Below, piece after piece: positions 41,558-50,840 of a stretch of DNA of 64,000 nt (position 1 is the stretch's first letter; each line of letters begins with the position of its first letter). Origin of the DNA: Oleiagrimonas soli (GTDB lineage Bacteria > Pseudomonadota > Gammaproteobacteria > Xanthomonadales > Rhodanobacteraceae); the NCBI RefSeq assembly GCF_000761445.1, contig NZ_KN196470.1:1033824-1097823 (forward strand). The letters are read 5' to 3'. Below the pieces are notes generated by a model. It had not been told where the DNA came from. It did no database searches and was given only the letters and a program-made list of their open reading frames with translations. The position numbers and the translations under genes are program-made.

Positions 41558-43783
41558 ATGTCGCTGGTGGATGTCTTCTCGACCTACCTGTTCGGTCTGA
41601 GTCTGGTCGTGATCGTGGTCGCGCTGCTGATGCTGATCAGCGGCCTCGACGATCTGTTCATCGACCTCGTGTACTGGGTGCGGCGCGGCTGGCGTTCGCT
41701 GACGGTGTACCGGCGCTCTGAGCGCATGGCCTATCAAGCGTTGCTCGCGCCGGCGGAGAAACCGCTGGCGATCATGGTGCCGGCCTGGCAGGAGACCGGC
41801 GTGATCGGACACATGGCCGAGCTGGCCGCGACCACGCTGGACTACGAGAATTACCACATCTTCGTCGGCACCTATCCGAACGACGAGGATACGCAGCGTG
41901 ACGTCGATGCCGTCTGCGCGCGTTTTCCCAACGTGCACAAGGTGGTGTGCGCGCGTCCCGGTCCGACCAGCAAGGCGGACTGCCTGAACAACGTGCTGGA
42001 TGCGATCCTGCGTTTCGAGTCGCAGGCCCGAATCGCCTTCGCCGGCTTCATTTTGCACGACGCCGAGGACGTGCTGTCGGCGATGGAGTTGCGCCTGTTC
42101 AACTACCTGGTCGAGCGCAAGGACCTGATCCAGGTGCCGGTGTATCCGTTCGAGCGGCAGTGGGCGAACTTCACCAGTCTGCACTACCTCGACGAGTTCG
42201 CCGAGCTGCACGGCAAGGACGTGCCGGTGCGCGAGGCGCTGGCCGGACAGGTGCCCAGCGCCGGCGTCGGTACCTGCTTCAGCCGGCGCGCGGTGCTGGC
42301 GCTGATCGAGGAGGGCAACGGCATCGCCTTCGACGTGCAGAGCCTGACCGAGGACTACGACATCGGTCTGCGCCTGAAACAGCGCGGCATGCAGGAGATC
42401 TTCGCGCGCTTTCCCGTGTTCGACATGAACGGCTCGCAGGGCAAGGTGCGGCATTTCGGCGACAGCCGTCGCGAGTCCAACGTGATCTGCGTGCGCGAGT
42501 ATTTCCCGGACCGGCTGTCGACCGCGGTGCGGCAGAAGTCGCGCTGGATCATCGGCATCGTCTACCAGGGCTACCGGACCCACGGCTGGACCGGCAAGCC
42601 GATCCTCGACTATTTCCTGTGGCGCGACCGCAAGGGCGCGCTCAACAACTTCGTCAGCTTCGCGGCGATGCTGATCCTGCTGCAGCTGGCGATCCTGTGG
42701 CTGGTACAGGCGCTATGGACGGATTCGCCGAAGTTCCTGTCGATCTTCACGGGCGGTTGGTGGTTCCACGCGCTGCTGCTGGCGAACCTGCTGCTGATGG
42801 CCAACCGCATGCTGCAGCGGGTGATCTTCGTGTCCGGATATTACGGACTGGCGCAGGGGCTGCTGTCGGTGCCGCGCCTGCTGTGGGGCAATCTCATCAA
42901 TTTCCTCGCCAACTGTCGCGCGATCGCGCAGATCATCCAGTGTGGCGACCCGCGGCGCGTTGCGTGGGACAAGACCACGCACGATTTTCCCAGTCTTGGC
43001 GACGGTCGGCGCGGGCTGCAGGCGCTGGAGGACGTGCTGGTCGCGCAGGGGGCGTTGAGCCAAGCGCAGTTGCAGCACGCCACGCATCACCGCATCGACG
43101 GCCTGCATCTGTGCAGTTCGCTGATCCACGCCGGTTTGCTGCGTCCCGAACAACTGGCGCGGCCGATGGCCGAGCAGATTGGCGTGCCTTGCGAGTCGGT
43201 CGACGCGCATGCCATCGACGAGGCGATCATCGCGCGGGTACCGGCGCACATCGCGCTGCATTACGCGGTGCTGCCGTTGCGCGTCGAGGGCAAGGCTCTG
43301 GTGCTGGCCAGCGAGTCCTACATCGACCCGGTGTCGCTGGCGGCGCTGGCGCGCAAACTCGGTGGTCCGGTCCGCTACGTGCTGGCGCACAAGGGGCAGG
43401 TGACGGTCGGGCTGCGTCACTGGCACGCGCATGCGGGCGATGCGGCGGCGGTGCAGACGCTCGACCAGGCCGTGCGTTCGGGGCGCCTGCGCCGCGAACA
43501 GGCGAACGCCCTTTGGGAGCGCTACGTGTCGCGTCAGGTCATGCTCGGCGAAGTGTTGGTGGCGCGGGGCTGCCTGGACGAGATCGTGCTGCGCGCGATG
43601 CTGCTCAACCACGCGCGCAGCGCGCAGCGACTCGGCGATTTTCTGGTCGAGCAGGGCGTCATCGATGGCGACACGTTGCAGCATGCGCTGGCCGTGCAGG
43701 ACGCTCTGCAGCCGCAGATCGAGGATCTGATCGACGATGTCTGCGCGCCACCGTTGGCGCAGGCGGCGGGGGCGAGAGGATGA
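41558..43783 (+). CDS. nfrB: NfrB-like glycosyltransferase with C-terminal cyclic-di-GMP-binding (MshEN) repeats
   Basis: This 741-residue inner-membrane GT2 synthase has an N-terminal helix at about 10-30. Its catalytic domain (about 70-330) contains FILHDAEDV (DxD-like), SLTEDYDIG (TED) and RQKSRWI (QxxRW), the signature of processive synthases such as cellulose synthase. Further helices occur at about 365-390, 400-425 and 430-455. From about 482 on the protein is a T2SS-E N-terminal/MshEN-type region. Motif copies start near 490, 519, 662 and 691; the last (RLGDFLVEQGVI...LQHALAVQ) is canonical. GGGGAGA gives a ribosome-binding site, and the stop overlaps nfrA (ATGA). The match to E. coli NfrB is by family pattern; the sugar is inferred from wecB. 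Confidence 0.9.
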   Translation: MSLVDVFSTYLFGLSLVVIVVALLMLISGLDDLFIDLVYWVRRGWRSLTVYRRSERMAYQALLAPAEKPLAIMVPAWQETGVIGHMAELAATTLDYENYHIFVGTYPNDEDTQRDVDAVCARFPNVHKVVCARPGPTSKADCLNNVLDAILRFESQARIAFAGFILHDAEDVLSAMELRLFNYLVERKDLIQVPVYPFERQWANFTSLHYLDEFAELHGKDVPVREALAGQVPSAGVGTCFSRRAVLALIEEGNGIAFDVQSLTEDYDIGLRLKQRGMQEIFARFPVFDMNGSQGKVRHFGDSRRESNVICVREYFPDRLSTAVRQKSRWIIGIVYQGYRTHGWTGKPILDYFLWRDRKGALNNFVSFAAMLILLQLAILWLVQALWTDSPKFLSIFTGGWWFHALLLANLLLMANRMLQRVIFVSGYYGLAQGLLSVPRLLWGNLINFLANCRAIAQIIQCGDPRRVAWDKTTHDFPSLGDGRRGLQALEDVLVAQGALSQAQLQHATHHRIDGLHLCSSLIHAGLLRPEQLARPMAEQIGVPCESVDAHAIDEAIIARVPAHIALHYAVLPLRVEGKALVLASESYIDPVSLAALARKLGGPVRYVLAHKGQVTVGLRHWHAHAGDAAAVQTLDQAVRSGRLRREQANALWERYVSRQVMLGEVLVARGCLDEIVLRAMLLNHARSAQRLGDFLVEQGVIDGDTLQHALAVQDALQPQIEDLIDDVCAPPLAQAAGARG

Positions 43784-46704
43784 TCGTGCGGCGTACCCTC
43801 TGCATCGCCGTGCTGCTCACGCTGGCAGCGGGCGGCGCGCAGGCTCAGCAGACCCCCGCGGCGTCGGCGTCGACCTCGACGCGTTACGACGACGTCAGCG
43901 CCTACCGCCGCTTCCTGATCTATCCGCATCAGCAGCGCGCGCACGAGGCCATGCAGCGTGGCGACGCGGCGCGCGCCATGTCCGAATTCGAGCAGGCGCG
44001 CGGTCTGGCGCCGCGCAGCGTCGGCACGGCGCTGGATCTGGCCACGGCGTATCAACGTTTCGGCGAAGCGCAGCGCGCGCGTGGCGTGCTGGTCGAGCAG
44101 CTGCTGGCGACACCGGCCGATCCGCGGCTGCTGGCGGCGCTGCAGGCGCTGGACCTCGCCACGGCAAAGGTCGACTGCGCGCGTCACGATTCTCCGGTGT
44201 GTCGCGCCCAGCGCGGTTTCGAGGCCCTGCGCAGCGGCGAGCTTCAGCGTGCCGAACATGAGCTGGAGGACGAGACGTTCGCGAACGCCCCGGAAGGGTT
44301 GTCGCTGCGCCGCTCGCTGGCGCAGCGAGCCATCCATGTCGGCGACATGCCGCTGGCGGCGCGTCAGTTCGAGGCGCTGGAACGGCAGGGCGCGCTCAGC
44401 CGTGCCGAAGGCGAGCAGTGGTTCAACGTGCTGCTGGTGCTGGATCGACCGCAGCGTGCGCAGGCGCTGCAGGAACGCGGCGGTCTGGATGCGGCGGCGC
44501 AGCGTCTGGCGCTGGCGCAGTTGCTGGCGCGGCGCGGCGACTGGAACGTGCTGGCCGGCTACCTGCGTTCGAGCCCGCCGAGGTTCGAGGACGAAACGCA
44601 GGAGAAAGCATGGATCTACCTGCTGCAGCGGGTAGTGCGCCTGCAACCGTCGCTGCTGCGCGAGTATCGTCCGCGCACGCCGGCCGGGCGTCGTCTGCAT
44701 GCGGGTCTGGTGCTGCCGCAGGCGATGCACGACGCGCAGTGGCCGTTGGCGGAGAGCCTGTTGCAGCGCTTGCCGCAAAATGGTTTTCGCGAGCAACGCT
44801 TCGAGGTCGCCCTGCAGCGAGCCCGCCATGACGAGGCGCTGATGCATGCGCGGGCGACGCGCGATGCGCCGGGTGGCGCGGCTTCGCTGGACGTGTCCAG
44901 CTACCGACTGCTCGAAGCCGGCGCCGAGGCGCAGGCGGCGACGTTGCTGATGGAGTCCTATCCGTTCGCCGGGACGGCCGATCCCGACCCGCTGTTCGCG
45001 CGTCTGGCCGTGCTGGCGGCCTCGCATCCCGAGGCGTTCGGCGTGTCCGAGCGTGTTCGTCTGCGCACGCCGTTGCAGGATGCGCAGCGACACGCGGGTC
45101 AACTGCGCGTGTGGGTGGCGCTGCACGATTGCGAGGGACTGCGCGCCGCGATGGGTGGCCTCGATGGCGAGGCGCCGGCGATGGCGTGGCGCGCACTGGC
45201 GGACTGCTATCGCGCCACACAGCCCGGCCTCGCGCAGCACGCCTACGCACAGGCGCATCGTTTGCAGGGCGATGCCGACAGCGCACGGGCGCTGGCGTAC
45301 CAGGCCTTCGCCGCACAGGACATGGCGACGGCGATGTCGGTCTGGCGCGCCCTGCCGCCGGAGCAACTGCGCGACGAGGATCTGCTGGCGGCGGCGACCA
45401 CCGCCCTGGAAGCCGGACATCGCGAGGAAGCGCGGACCTGGTTGCAGGCTTACGCGGCGCGCGAAGGCGCGGTCGATGCGGTCAACGATCGCTACTGGTG
45501 GCTGGTGGCGCGTGCCGAACCCGAGACTTCGTCGGTGGCCGTCGACGCGCTGCGCAAGGCGATCGCGATCCGCCCGGATGCCGCGTACTACGTGGCTCTG
45601 GCCGATGTGCAGGAGCGTCGCGGCGAAGACGAAGCCGCATTGCGCGCCCTGCTGCAGGCGCAGGCGATGACGCCGCAGGATGCCGTGCTGGCGCGGCGCA
45701 TCGGCTACGCGCATCTGCAGCGCGGCGCGGTCGGTCCGGCCATCGAGCAGTTCGAGCGGGCGCGTGCGTCGATGCCCGGCGACGACACGCTGATCCGTCA
45801 GTTGATGTATCTCAATCAGGCGCGCGGCGATCGGATGGCGGCACGGCACTACGCGGCGCTGGCCATTGATCGTTTCGATGCCGAGCAGAGCGATGCGCAG
45901 GACATCGCACAGTCGCAGCAGCGCTTCGCCCTGCGTCGCCTGCACGAAGACCTGGGTCGGCGCTGGAGTGTCGATGCCGATCTGATCCTCGGCGACACCA
46001 CGAGTTCGGCCGCCAACCCGATTGCGCCGGGTGTGTCCTACCGCAGCTATTTCCAGGCCGAAGCGCAGTACCGGCTCGACGATGCGTGGCGCAACGAGCG
46101 TGCGGGCGGGCTGTCGGCGTATGCGCGCGTCTTCGCCGGCAGCGGACGCAGCGGCGACGTGTGGCCCACGCATGCGCCGATGCTCGGCGTCGGCCTGCAC
46201 TGGAAACCGTGGCGCGCGCACAACGCGGTGCTGTCGCTGGAACAACAGGCGCCGCTCGACAACCATCCGGATACGCGCGGCGACACGATGGCGCGCTTCA
46301 GCTACTCGACGGCGTTCCGCGACCGCTACAACCAGGACTGGCGGCCGGCCACGCGCTGGTGGGCCACGCAGAACCTGTACCTGGATCTGGCGCATTACCT
46401 GCGCAGCTCGCAGACCGCGGTGACGGCCGATTACCGCGTCAGTCTGCATCGTCGCCTCGCCGCCGGTCAGACCCTGGAACCCTACGCGCATGCGCAGTTC
46501 AACGGACTGGATCGCGCACATGGCGCCGGCTTCGGGCGTGACGTGCGCGTGGGCGTGGGCGTGCGCTGGAACGTCTGGTACGGCGAAAGCCGCTACGACG
46601 CCTATCGGCACCGCTTCAGCATCGGCGTCGAAGTGCAGCATGCGTTCACCAGCTACCTGCCGGAACGCAACGCGGTGTACCTGACCGTGGGGAAACACTG
46701 GTGA
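43780..46704 (+). CDS. nfrA: NfrA-like outer-membrane protein (TPR periplasmic part and beta-barrel)
   Basis: The 974-residue protein (E. coli NfrA 990) starts at ATG 43780 inside the nfrB stop. A much longer in-frame extension through nfrB is an artefact. A signal peptide ends in GGAQAQ. The N-terminal part is a TPR superhelix: AMQRGDAARAMSEFEQARGL near 40, more repeats through about 680, such as HLQRGAVGPAIEQFERAR. The last 250 residues are a barrel (YRSYFQAEAQYRL, LGVGLHWKPW, RDVRVGVGVRWNVWYGES) ending VYLTVGKHW. In E. coli NfrA exports or holds the glycan and is the phage N4 receptor. The ybcH-like gene overlaps its end. Confidence 0.88.
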   Translation: MIVRRTLCIAVLLTLAAGGAQAQQTPAASASTSTRYDDVSAYRRFLIYPHQQRAHEAMQRGDAARAMSEFEQARGLAPRSVGTALDLATAYQRFGEAQRARGVLVEQLLATPADPRLLAALQALDLATAKVDCARHDSPVCRAQRGFEALRSGELQRAEHELEDETFANAPEGLSLRRSLAQRAIHVGDMPLAARQFEALERQGALSRAEGEQWFNVLLVLDRPQRAQALQERGGLDAAAQRLALAQLLARRGDWNVLAGYLRSSPPRFEDETQEKAWIYLLQRVVRLQPSLLREYRPRTPAGRRLHAGLVLPQAMHDAQWPLAESLLQRLPQNGFREQRFEVALQRARHDEALMHARATRDAPGGAASLDVSSYRLLEAGAEAQAATLLMESYPFAGTADPDPLFARLAVLAASHPEAFGVSERVRLRTPLQDAQRHAGQLRVWVALHDCEGLRAAMGGLDGEAPAMAWRALADCYRATQPGLAQHAYAQAHRLQGDADSARALAYQAFAAQDMATAMSVWRALPPEQLRDEDLLAAATTALEAGHREEARTWLQAYAAREGAVDAVNDRYWWLVARAEPETSSVAVDALRKAIAIRPDAAYYVALADVQERRGEDEAALRALLQAQAMTPQDAVLARRIGYAHLQRGAVGPAIEQFERARASMPGDDTLIRQLMYLNQARGDRMAARHYAALAIDRFDAEQSDAQDIAQSQQRFALRRLHEDLGRRWSVDADLILGDTTSSAANPIAPGVSYRSYFQAEAQYRLDDAWRNERAGGLSAYARVFAGSGRSGDVWPTHAPMLGVGLHWKPWRAHNAVLSLEQQAPLDNHPDTRGDTMARFSYSTAFRDRYNQDWRPATRWWATQNLYLDLAHYLRSSQTAVTADYRVSLHRRLAAGQTLEPYAHAQFNGLDRAHGAGFGRDVRVGVGVRWNVWYGESRYDAYRHRFSIGVEVQHAFTSYLPERNAVYLTVGKHW

Positions 46705-47663
46705 TCCGCCGCGGCGCGCTCGGTTTGCTCCTGATCCTGGCGTGCGCGCTGCATGCGCCGGCCTGGTCCGCGCCGAAGGTGCTGTTCTACCAGCCGCAGA
46801 GCGCGGACGCGGCCGTGCCCGAGGCCGACTGGCCGCCATTGTTCCGACGCGTGCGCGCGCTCGGCTTCGACACGCTGGCGGTGCAGTGGGTGGCCTACGG
46901 CGACGCCTTCACCGAGGCCCGCGAGCGGGCCTGGCTGGAAGCGCGTCTGCGGCAGGCGCAGGCCGCCGGACTGCAATTGATCGTCGGACTGGGCGCCGAT
47001 CCCGCGTTCTTCACCCGGCAGCAGGTTGCCGCGGCGCAGTTGGAACCGTATCTGCGCACGCTGGCCCGCACCGACCGCGCGCTGGCCCGAAGCTGGCTGC
47101 AGCGATTGCCGCCCGAGGCCGTGACGGCCTGGTACCTGCCGCTGGAAGTGGATGACCTGCGCTGGCGCGACCGTGCCGCACGCGCCGTGCTGCTGAAGCA
47201 TCTGCGCGAGGAAGTGCGCAGCCTGCGGCAGGTGCGCGACGTGCCCGTCTACCTCAGCACGTTTTTCGCCGGGCACATGGCGCCGGGCGCCTACGCCGAA
47301 CTGTTGCGCGAACTCGGTCGGACCGGCGTGCGGGTGTGGGTGCAGGACGGCTCCGGCACCGGACGGCTGACGTCGAACGAGCGCGCACTGTATCTGCGGC
47401 CCTTGCAGCAATGCGACGCGCGTCTTGCGCATGGCGTGGTGTACGAGCTGTTCGAGCAGACCGGCGACGACGAGCGCTTCGCCGCGCGCCCGCTGTCCGG
47501 CGAGGCCGCGCGCACCGCGCTGACGCAGCGGGCGCCGTGCGCGGGCGACAATGTGTACTTCGAGATGCGCTATCTGCCGGGCATGCAGGCGATCCGCGAG
47601 GCCGACCGCAAGGCCGCCGGGTACGCGCCGACGCCGCACGGCGATTGGGCGGACGGTTCCTGA
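46701..47663 (+). CDS. YbcH-like periplasmic DUF4434 protein (TIM-barrel, glycosidase-like)
   Basis: A 320-residue product from GTG 46701, overlapping the nfrA stop by 4 nt. A signal peptide (about 1-23, ending AWSA) leads to a domain beginning KVLFYQPQSADA. FDTLAVQWVAYGDAF, LIVGLGADP, WYLPLEVDDLRWRD and PVYLSTFFAGHM follow. These strand-like blocks resemble the TIM-barrel domain DUF4434, found in YbcH beside nfrA in E. coli. A role in trimming or handling the glycan is likely but unproved. Glu and Asp in LEVDD are candidate catalytic residues. It converges on murU with one base between them. Confidence 0.72.
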   Translation: MIRRGALGLLLILACALHAPAWSAPKVLFYQPQSADAAVPEADWPPLFRRVRALGFDTLAVQWVAYGDAFTEARERAWLEARLRQAQAAGLQLIVGLGADPAFFTRQQVAAAQLEPYLRTLARTDRALARSWLQRLPPEAVTAWYLPLEVDDLRWRDRAARAVLLKHLREEVRSLRQVRDVPVYLSTFFAGHMAPGAYAELLRELGRTGVRVWVQDGSGTGRLTSNERALYLRPLQQCDARLAHGVVYELFEQTGDDERFAARPLSGEAARTALTQRAPCAGDNVYFEMRYLPGMQAIREADRKAAGYAPTPHGDWADGS

Positions 47664-47664
47664 T

Positions 47665-48366
47665 TCAGCCCCGCAGGCTGGCGTCGAGTTCGCGCAGGCG
47701 TTCCGGCGTGCCCACGTCGGTCCAGCGTCCGGCGTGGTGCTGGCCGTCGATGCGGCCTTCGCGCATGGCCGCGCGCAGCAGCGGGGCGAGTGCGAAACGC
47801 GGCGGTTGCATCGTCGCGCCGTCGCGCTCGCCGATGACCTGCCGCCAGCCGTCGAGCAGCTGCGGACGGTAGACGCCGATGCCGGCGAAGGTCAGGCGCG
47901 GTTCGCCGTCGTCGTGCAGCGTGTGTTCGGCGTCGAGACGGAAATCGCCTTGCGGGTGATGCACCGGGTTGTCGACCAGCAGCAGATGCGCGAGGTCGCG
48001 CGGCGCGTCCGGCAACCGGGCGAAGTCGAAGTCGGTCCAGACGTCGCCGTTGACCACCAGGAACGGCGCGTCGCCCAGTCGGGGCAGGGCGTGCAGTATG
48101 CCGCCGCCAGTCTCCAGCGGCGCGTCACCCTCGTGCGCGTAGTGGATGCGCAGGTTCCAGCGCGCGCCGTCGCCCAGCGTCTGCGGGAACAGCGCGCCGA
48201 GGTGGGCCGTGTTGATCACCACCTCGCGTACGCCGCGCGCGGCGAGCTTTTCCAGATGCCAGACGATCAGCGGCTTGCCGCCGACGCACAGCAGCGGCTT
48301 CGGCGTGCGGTCGGTGAGCGGACGCATGCGCGTGCCCAGACCGGCGGCGAAGATCAGCGCGCGCAT
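47665..48366 (-). CDS. murU: N-acetylmuramate alpha-1-phosphate uridylyltransferase
   Basis: The 233-residue nucleotidyltransferase has IFAAGLGTRMRPLTDRTPKPLL, the nucleotide-binding signature. ETGGGILHALPRLG, FLVVNGDVWTDFD and RWTDVGTPERL are the sugar and metal-binding parts. The gene directly follows the kinase AmgK (one base apart), the usual cell-wall recycling pair. It makes UDP-MurNAc from recycled N-acetylmuramic acid phosphate and bypasses the fosfomycin-sensitive step. The paired kinase makes this more likely than a mannose- or glucose-specific enzyme. Confidence 0.9.
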   Translation of the reverse strand: MRALIFAAGLGTRMRPLTDRTPKPLLCVGGKPLIVWHLEKLAARGVREVVINTAHLGALFPQTLGDGARWNLRIHYAHEGDAPLETGGGILHALPRLGDAPFLVVNGDVWTDFDFARLPDAPRDLAHLLLVDNPVHHPQGDFRLDAEHTLHDDGEPRLTFAGIGVYRPQLLDGWRQVIGERDGATMQPPRFALAPLLRAAMREGRIDGQHHAGRWTDVGTPERLRELDASLRG

Positions 48367-48367
48367 G

Positions 48368-49408
48368 TCAGTCGGTCGGCCCGGCGGTGGTTTCGTCGCG
48401 CGGCTGGGTCAGGTCGCGGTCGCTGACGGCGCGGCGCAGCAGCTCGGCGAAGTCGTGCAGTTCGGCATGACGCCCGGCGACATCGAGCACGTAGTCGAGC
48501 ACGCGCGGCAGGTCGCGCAGATAACCGTGCTTGCCGTCGCGGTAGTGCAGACGACAGAAGATGCCCAGCACCTTCACGTGGCGCTGCAGGCCGATCAGGT
48601 CGAACCAGCGCAGGAAGCGCGTGGCATCGACCTCGGCGGACAGCGTGCCGGCGGCGCGCAGTCGCGCGCGGTAGCTTTCGGTCCAGGCTTCGACCCGCTC
48701 GCGGTCCCAGGCGATGTAGCAGTCGCGCAGCAGCGAGGCCAGGTCGTAGGTCAGCGGTCCGGCCAGCGCGCCCTGGAAGTCGATGATGCCGGGGCCGTTG
48801 TCGTCGACGACCAGCAGGTTGCGGCTGTGGAAGTCGCGGTGCACGAACACCTTCGGCTGCGCCAGCGCGCTGACGGCCATGCGCCGGAACGCCAGCTCCA
48901 GCACGTCCCACTGGCCGCAGTCCGGCGTCAGGCCGAGGTGGCGTTCGAGAAACCAGGTCGGCAGCAGTTCCATCTCGCGGACCAGGAACGCCTCGTCGTA
49001 GGGAGGCAGCGCGTCCGTATCGAGTCGGGTCTGCATGCGCGCCAGCGCGTCCATCGCCTCGCCGTAGAGAGCGTCGACATTGCCCTCGTCGAGCACGTCC
49101 AGGTAGTGCGTGGAGCCGAGGTCGCCCATCAGCACGAAACCTTGCGCGACGTCGGCCGCCAACACTTCGGGAGCGTGCAGACCGGCCGCGCGCAGACGCT
49201 CGCCGATGGCCAGCCAGGGCGCGATGTCCTCCTGGTCCGGCGGCGCGTCCATCACGATCAGACTGCGCCCGCCGCTGTGCGCGCGGTAATAGCTGCGGAA
49301 GCTGGCGTCGGCCGAGGCGATCTCCAGCGTGGCGCCGGCATCGTCCAGCCTCTGCCGCGTCCAGCGGAGGCATTGGCGGCTGCGTTCGGTGTCGGGAAGA
49401 GCGGACAT
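48368..49408 (-). CDS. amgK: N-acetylmuramate/N-acetylglucosamine kinase
   Basis: This 346-residue sugar kinase has the aminoglycoside-phosphotransferase fold. Catalytic residues are in VFVHRDFHSRNLLV and GIIDFQGALAGPLTYDLASLL. The start ATG 49408 gives MSALPDTERSRQCLRW; a longer upstream frame runs across the divergent gene and is not real. AmgK phosphorylates MurNAc at C1 for MurU, encoded one base downstream. Together they return peptidoglycan sugars to UDP-MurNAc. The pair is typical of Pseudomonas and related groups. Confidence 0.9.
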   Translation of the reverse strand: MSALPDTERSRQCLRWTRQRLDDAGATLEIASADASFRSYYRAHSGGRSLIVMDAPPDQEDIAPWLAIGERLRAAGLHAPEVLAADVAQGFVLMGDLGSTHYLDVLDEGNVDALYGEAMDALARMQTRLDTDALPPYDEAFLVREMELLPTWFLERHLGLTPDCGQWDVLELAFRRMAVSALAQPKVFVHRDFHSRNLLVVDDNGPGIIDFQGALAGPLTYDLASLLRDCYIAWDRERVEAWTESYRARLRAAGTLSAEVDATRFLRWFDLIGLQRHVKVLGIFCRLHYRDGKHGYLRDLPRVLDYVLDVAGRHAELHDFAELLRRAVSDRDLTQPRDETTAGPTD

Positions 49409-49531
49409 GGGGCTTCGCGCGGCGGAAACGGTCCCGAGAATAGCGGTTCGCGCCGATGCTGCCGATAGCCGCGACAGGTTCGAGCGGCCCGCGCTTCGTG
49501 TACTCTTGCCACTTTCGCGAGGGGGTTCAGC

Positions 49532-50809
49532 ATGCAACTGCCTGAAAAGCCACGTATCGCCGTCGTTGGTCTGGGCTATGTCGGCCTGCCGCTGGCGATC
49601 GAATTCGGTCGCGGGGACGAGGTGCTGGGATTCGACATCCATGCGCCCCGGGTCGAGGAGCTGCGCAGCGGACACGACCACACGCTGGAAGTCGACGCCG
49701 AGGAACTGCAGGCGGCCAAGGGGCTGCGCTACAGCGCCGACCGCGAGGACCTGCGCAGTTGCAACGTGTTCATCGTCACCGTGCCCACGCCCATCGACGA
49801 GGCTCAGCGCCCGGACCTCACGCCGCTGCGCGAGGCCAGCGCGATGCTCGGTGCGGTGCTCAAGGTCGGCGACGTGGTGATCTACGAATCCACGGTGTAT
49901 CCAGGTACGACCGAGGAGGTCTGCGTGCCGATCCTGGAGCAGGTGTCCGGGTTGCGCTTCAACGAGGATTTCGCCTGCGGTTACAGCCCGGAACGCATCA
50001 ATCCGGGCGACCGCGAGCGTCGCGTCGGCGACATCCGCAAGATCACTTCTGGCTCCACGCCCGAGGTCGCCGCCTTCGTCGACGAGCTGTATCAGCGCAT
50101 CATCCACGCCGGCACGCACCGCGCCGAATCGATCCGCGTGGCCGAGGCGGCCAAGGTGATCGAGAACGTGCAGCGTGACGTCAACATCGCGCTGGTGAAC
50201 GAGCTGGCGATGTTGTTTCATCGTCTGGACATCGACACGCAGCAGGTGCTGGCGGCGGCGGGCACGAAGTGGAACTTCCTGCCGTTCCGTCCCGGTCTGG
50301 TCGGCGGCCACTGCATCGGCGTGGACCCGTATTACCTGACCTACCGCGCGCAGATCAGCGGCTACCATCCGGACCTGATCCTGGCTGCGCGCCGCATCAA
50401 CAGCGGCATGGGTCGCTACGTCGCCAACCGCGTGATCCGCCTGCTGTCGCGCCGTCGCATGCACGTGGTCGACGCGCGCATTCTGGTGCTGGGCCTGACC
50501 TTCAAGGAAAACTGCCCGGACTTGCGCAACACGCGCGTAGTGGACCTGATCCACGAGCTGGAAGACGCGCACGCCAACGTCGACGTGTACGACCCCTGGG
50601 CCGAACCGGACGAGGCGCGCACCGAGTGCGGCATTGCGCCGGTGGCCGAACCGCAGGCGGGGGTCTACGATGCGGTAATCCTGGCCGTGGCGCACCGCCA
50701 GTTCGCCGAACTGGGCGCGCAGGGCGTGCGCGCGTTCGGCAAGCCGGGCGCCGTGCTGTATGACGTCAAGGGCCTGTTCCCGATCGAGGATGTCGACGGG
50801 CGGCTCTGA
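49532..50809 (+). CDS. Nucleotide-sugar 6-dehydrogenase (TviB/WbpO type, UDP-GalNAc or UDP-GlcNAc)
   Basis: This 425-residue NAD-dependent enzyme oxidises C6 of a UDP-N-acetylhexosamine to the uronic acid. GLGYVGLPLAIEFG is the Rossmann site, GYSPERINPGDRERRVGDI is typical of the TviB/WbpO subgroup and AEAAKVIENVQRDVNIAL is the linker helix. The catalytic Cys lies in GGHCIGVDPYYLTYRAQ. The C-terminal domain has LTFKENCPDLRNTRV. Which epimer it uses is uncertain; UDP-ManNAc made by the nearby wecB is a possible alternative. It feeds surface polysaccharide synthesis, as does manC 31 bp downstream. Confidence 0.9.
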   Translation: MQLPEKPRIAVVGLGYVGLPLAIEFGRGDEVLGFDIHAPRVEELRSGHDHTLEVDAEELQAAKGLRYSADREDLRSCNVFIVTVPTPIDEAQRPDLTPLREASAMLGAVLKVGDVVIYESTVYPGTTEEVCVPILEQVSGLRFNEDFACGYSPERINPGDRERRVGDIRKITSGSTPEVAAFVDELYQRIIHAGTHRAESIRVAEAAKVIENVQRDVNIALVNELAMLFHRLDIDTQQVLAAAGTKWNFLPFRPGLVGGHCIGVDPYYLTYRAQISGYHPDLILAARRINSGMGRYVANRVIRLLSRRRMHVVDARILVLGLTFKENCPDLRNTRVVDLIHELEDAHANVDVYDPWAEPDEARTECGIAPVAEPQAGVYDAVILAVAHRQFAELGAQGVRAFGKPGAVLYDVKGLFPIEDVDGRL

Positions 50810-50840
50810 TCGCACTCACGAACGGAACGTAGTACTACGC

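Noticed and set aside
41947..46704. 1,585-codon plus-strand frame running through nfrB into nfrA
   Set aside because: Only the part from 43780 is NfrA; the upstream two-fifths is the out-of-frame shadow of nfrB. The signal peptide and the ATGA overlap fix the true start.
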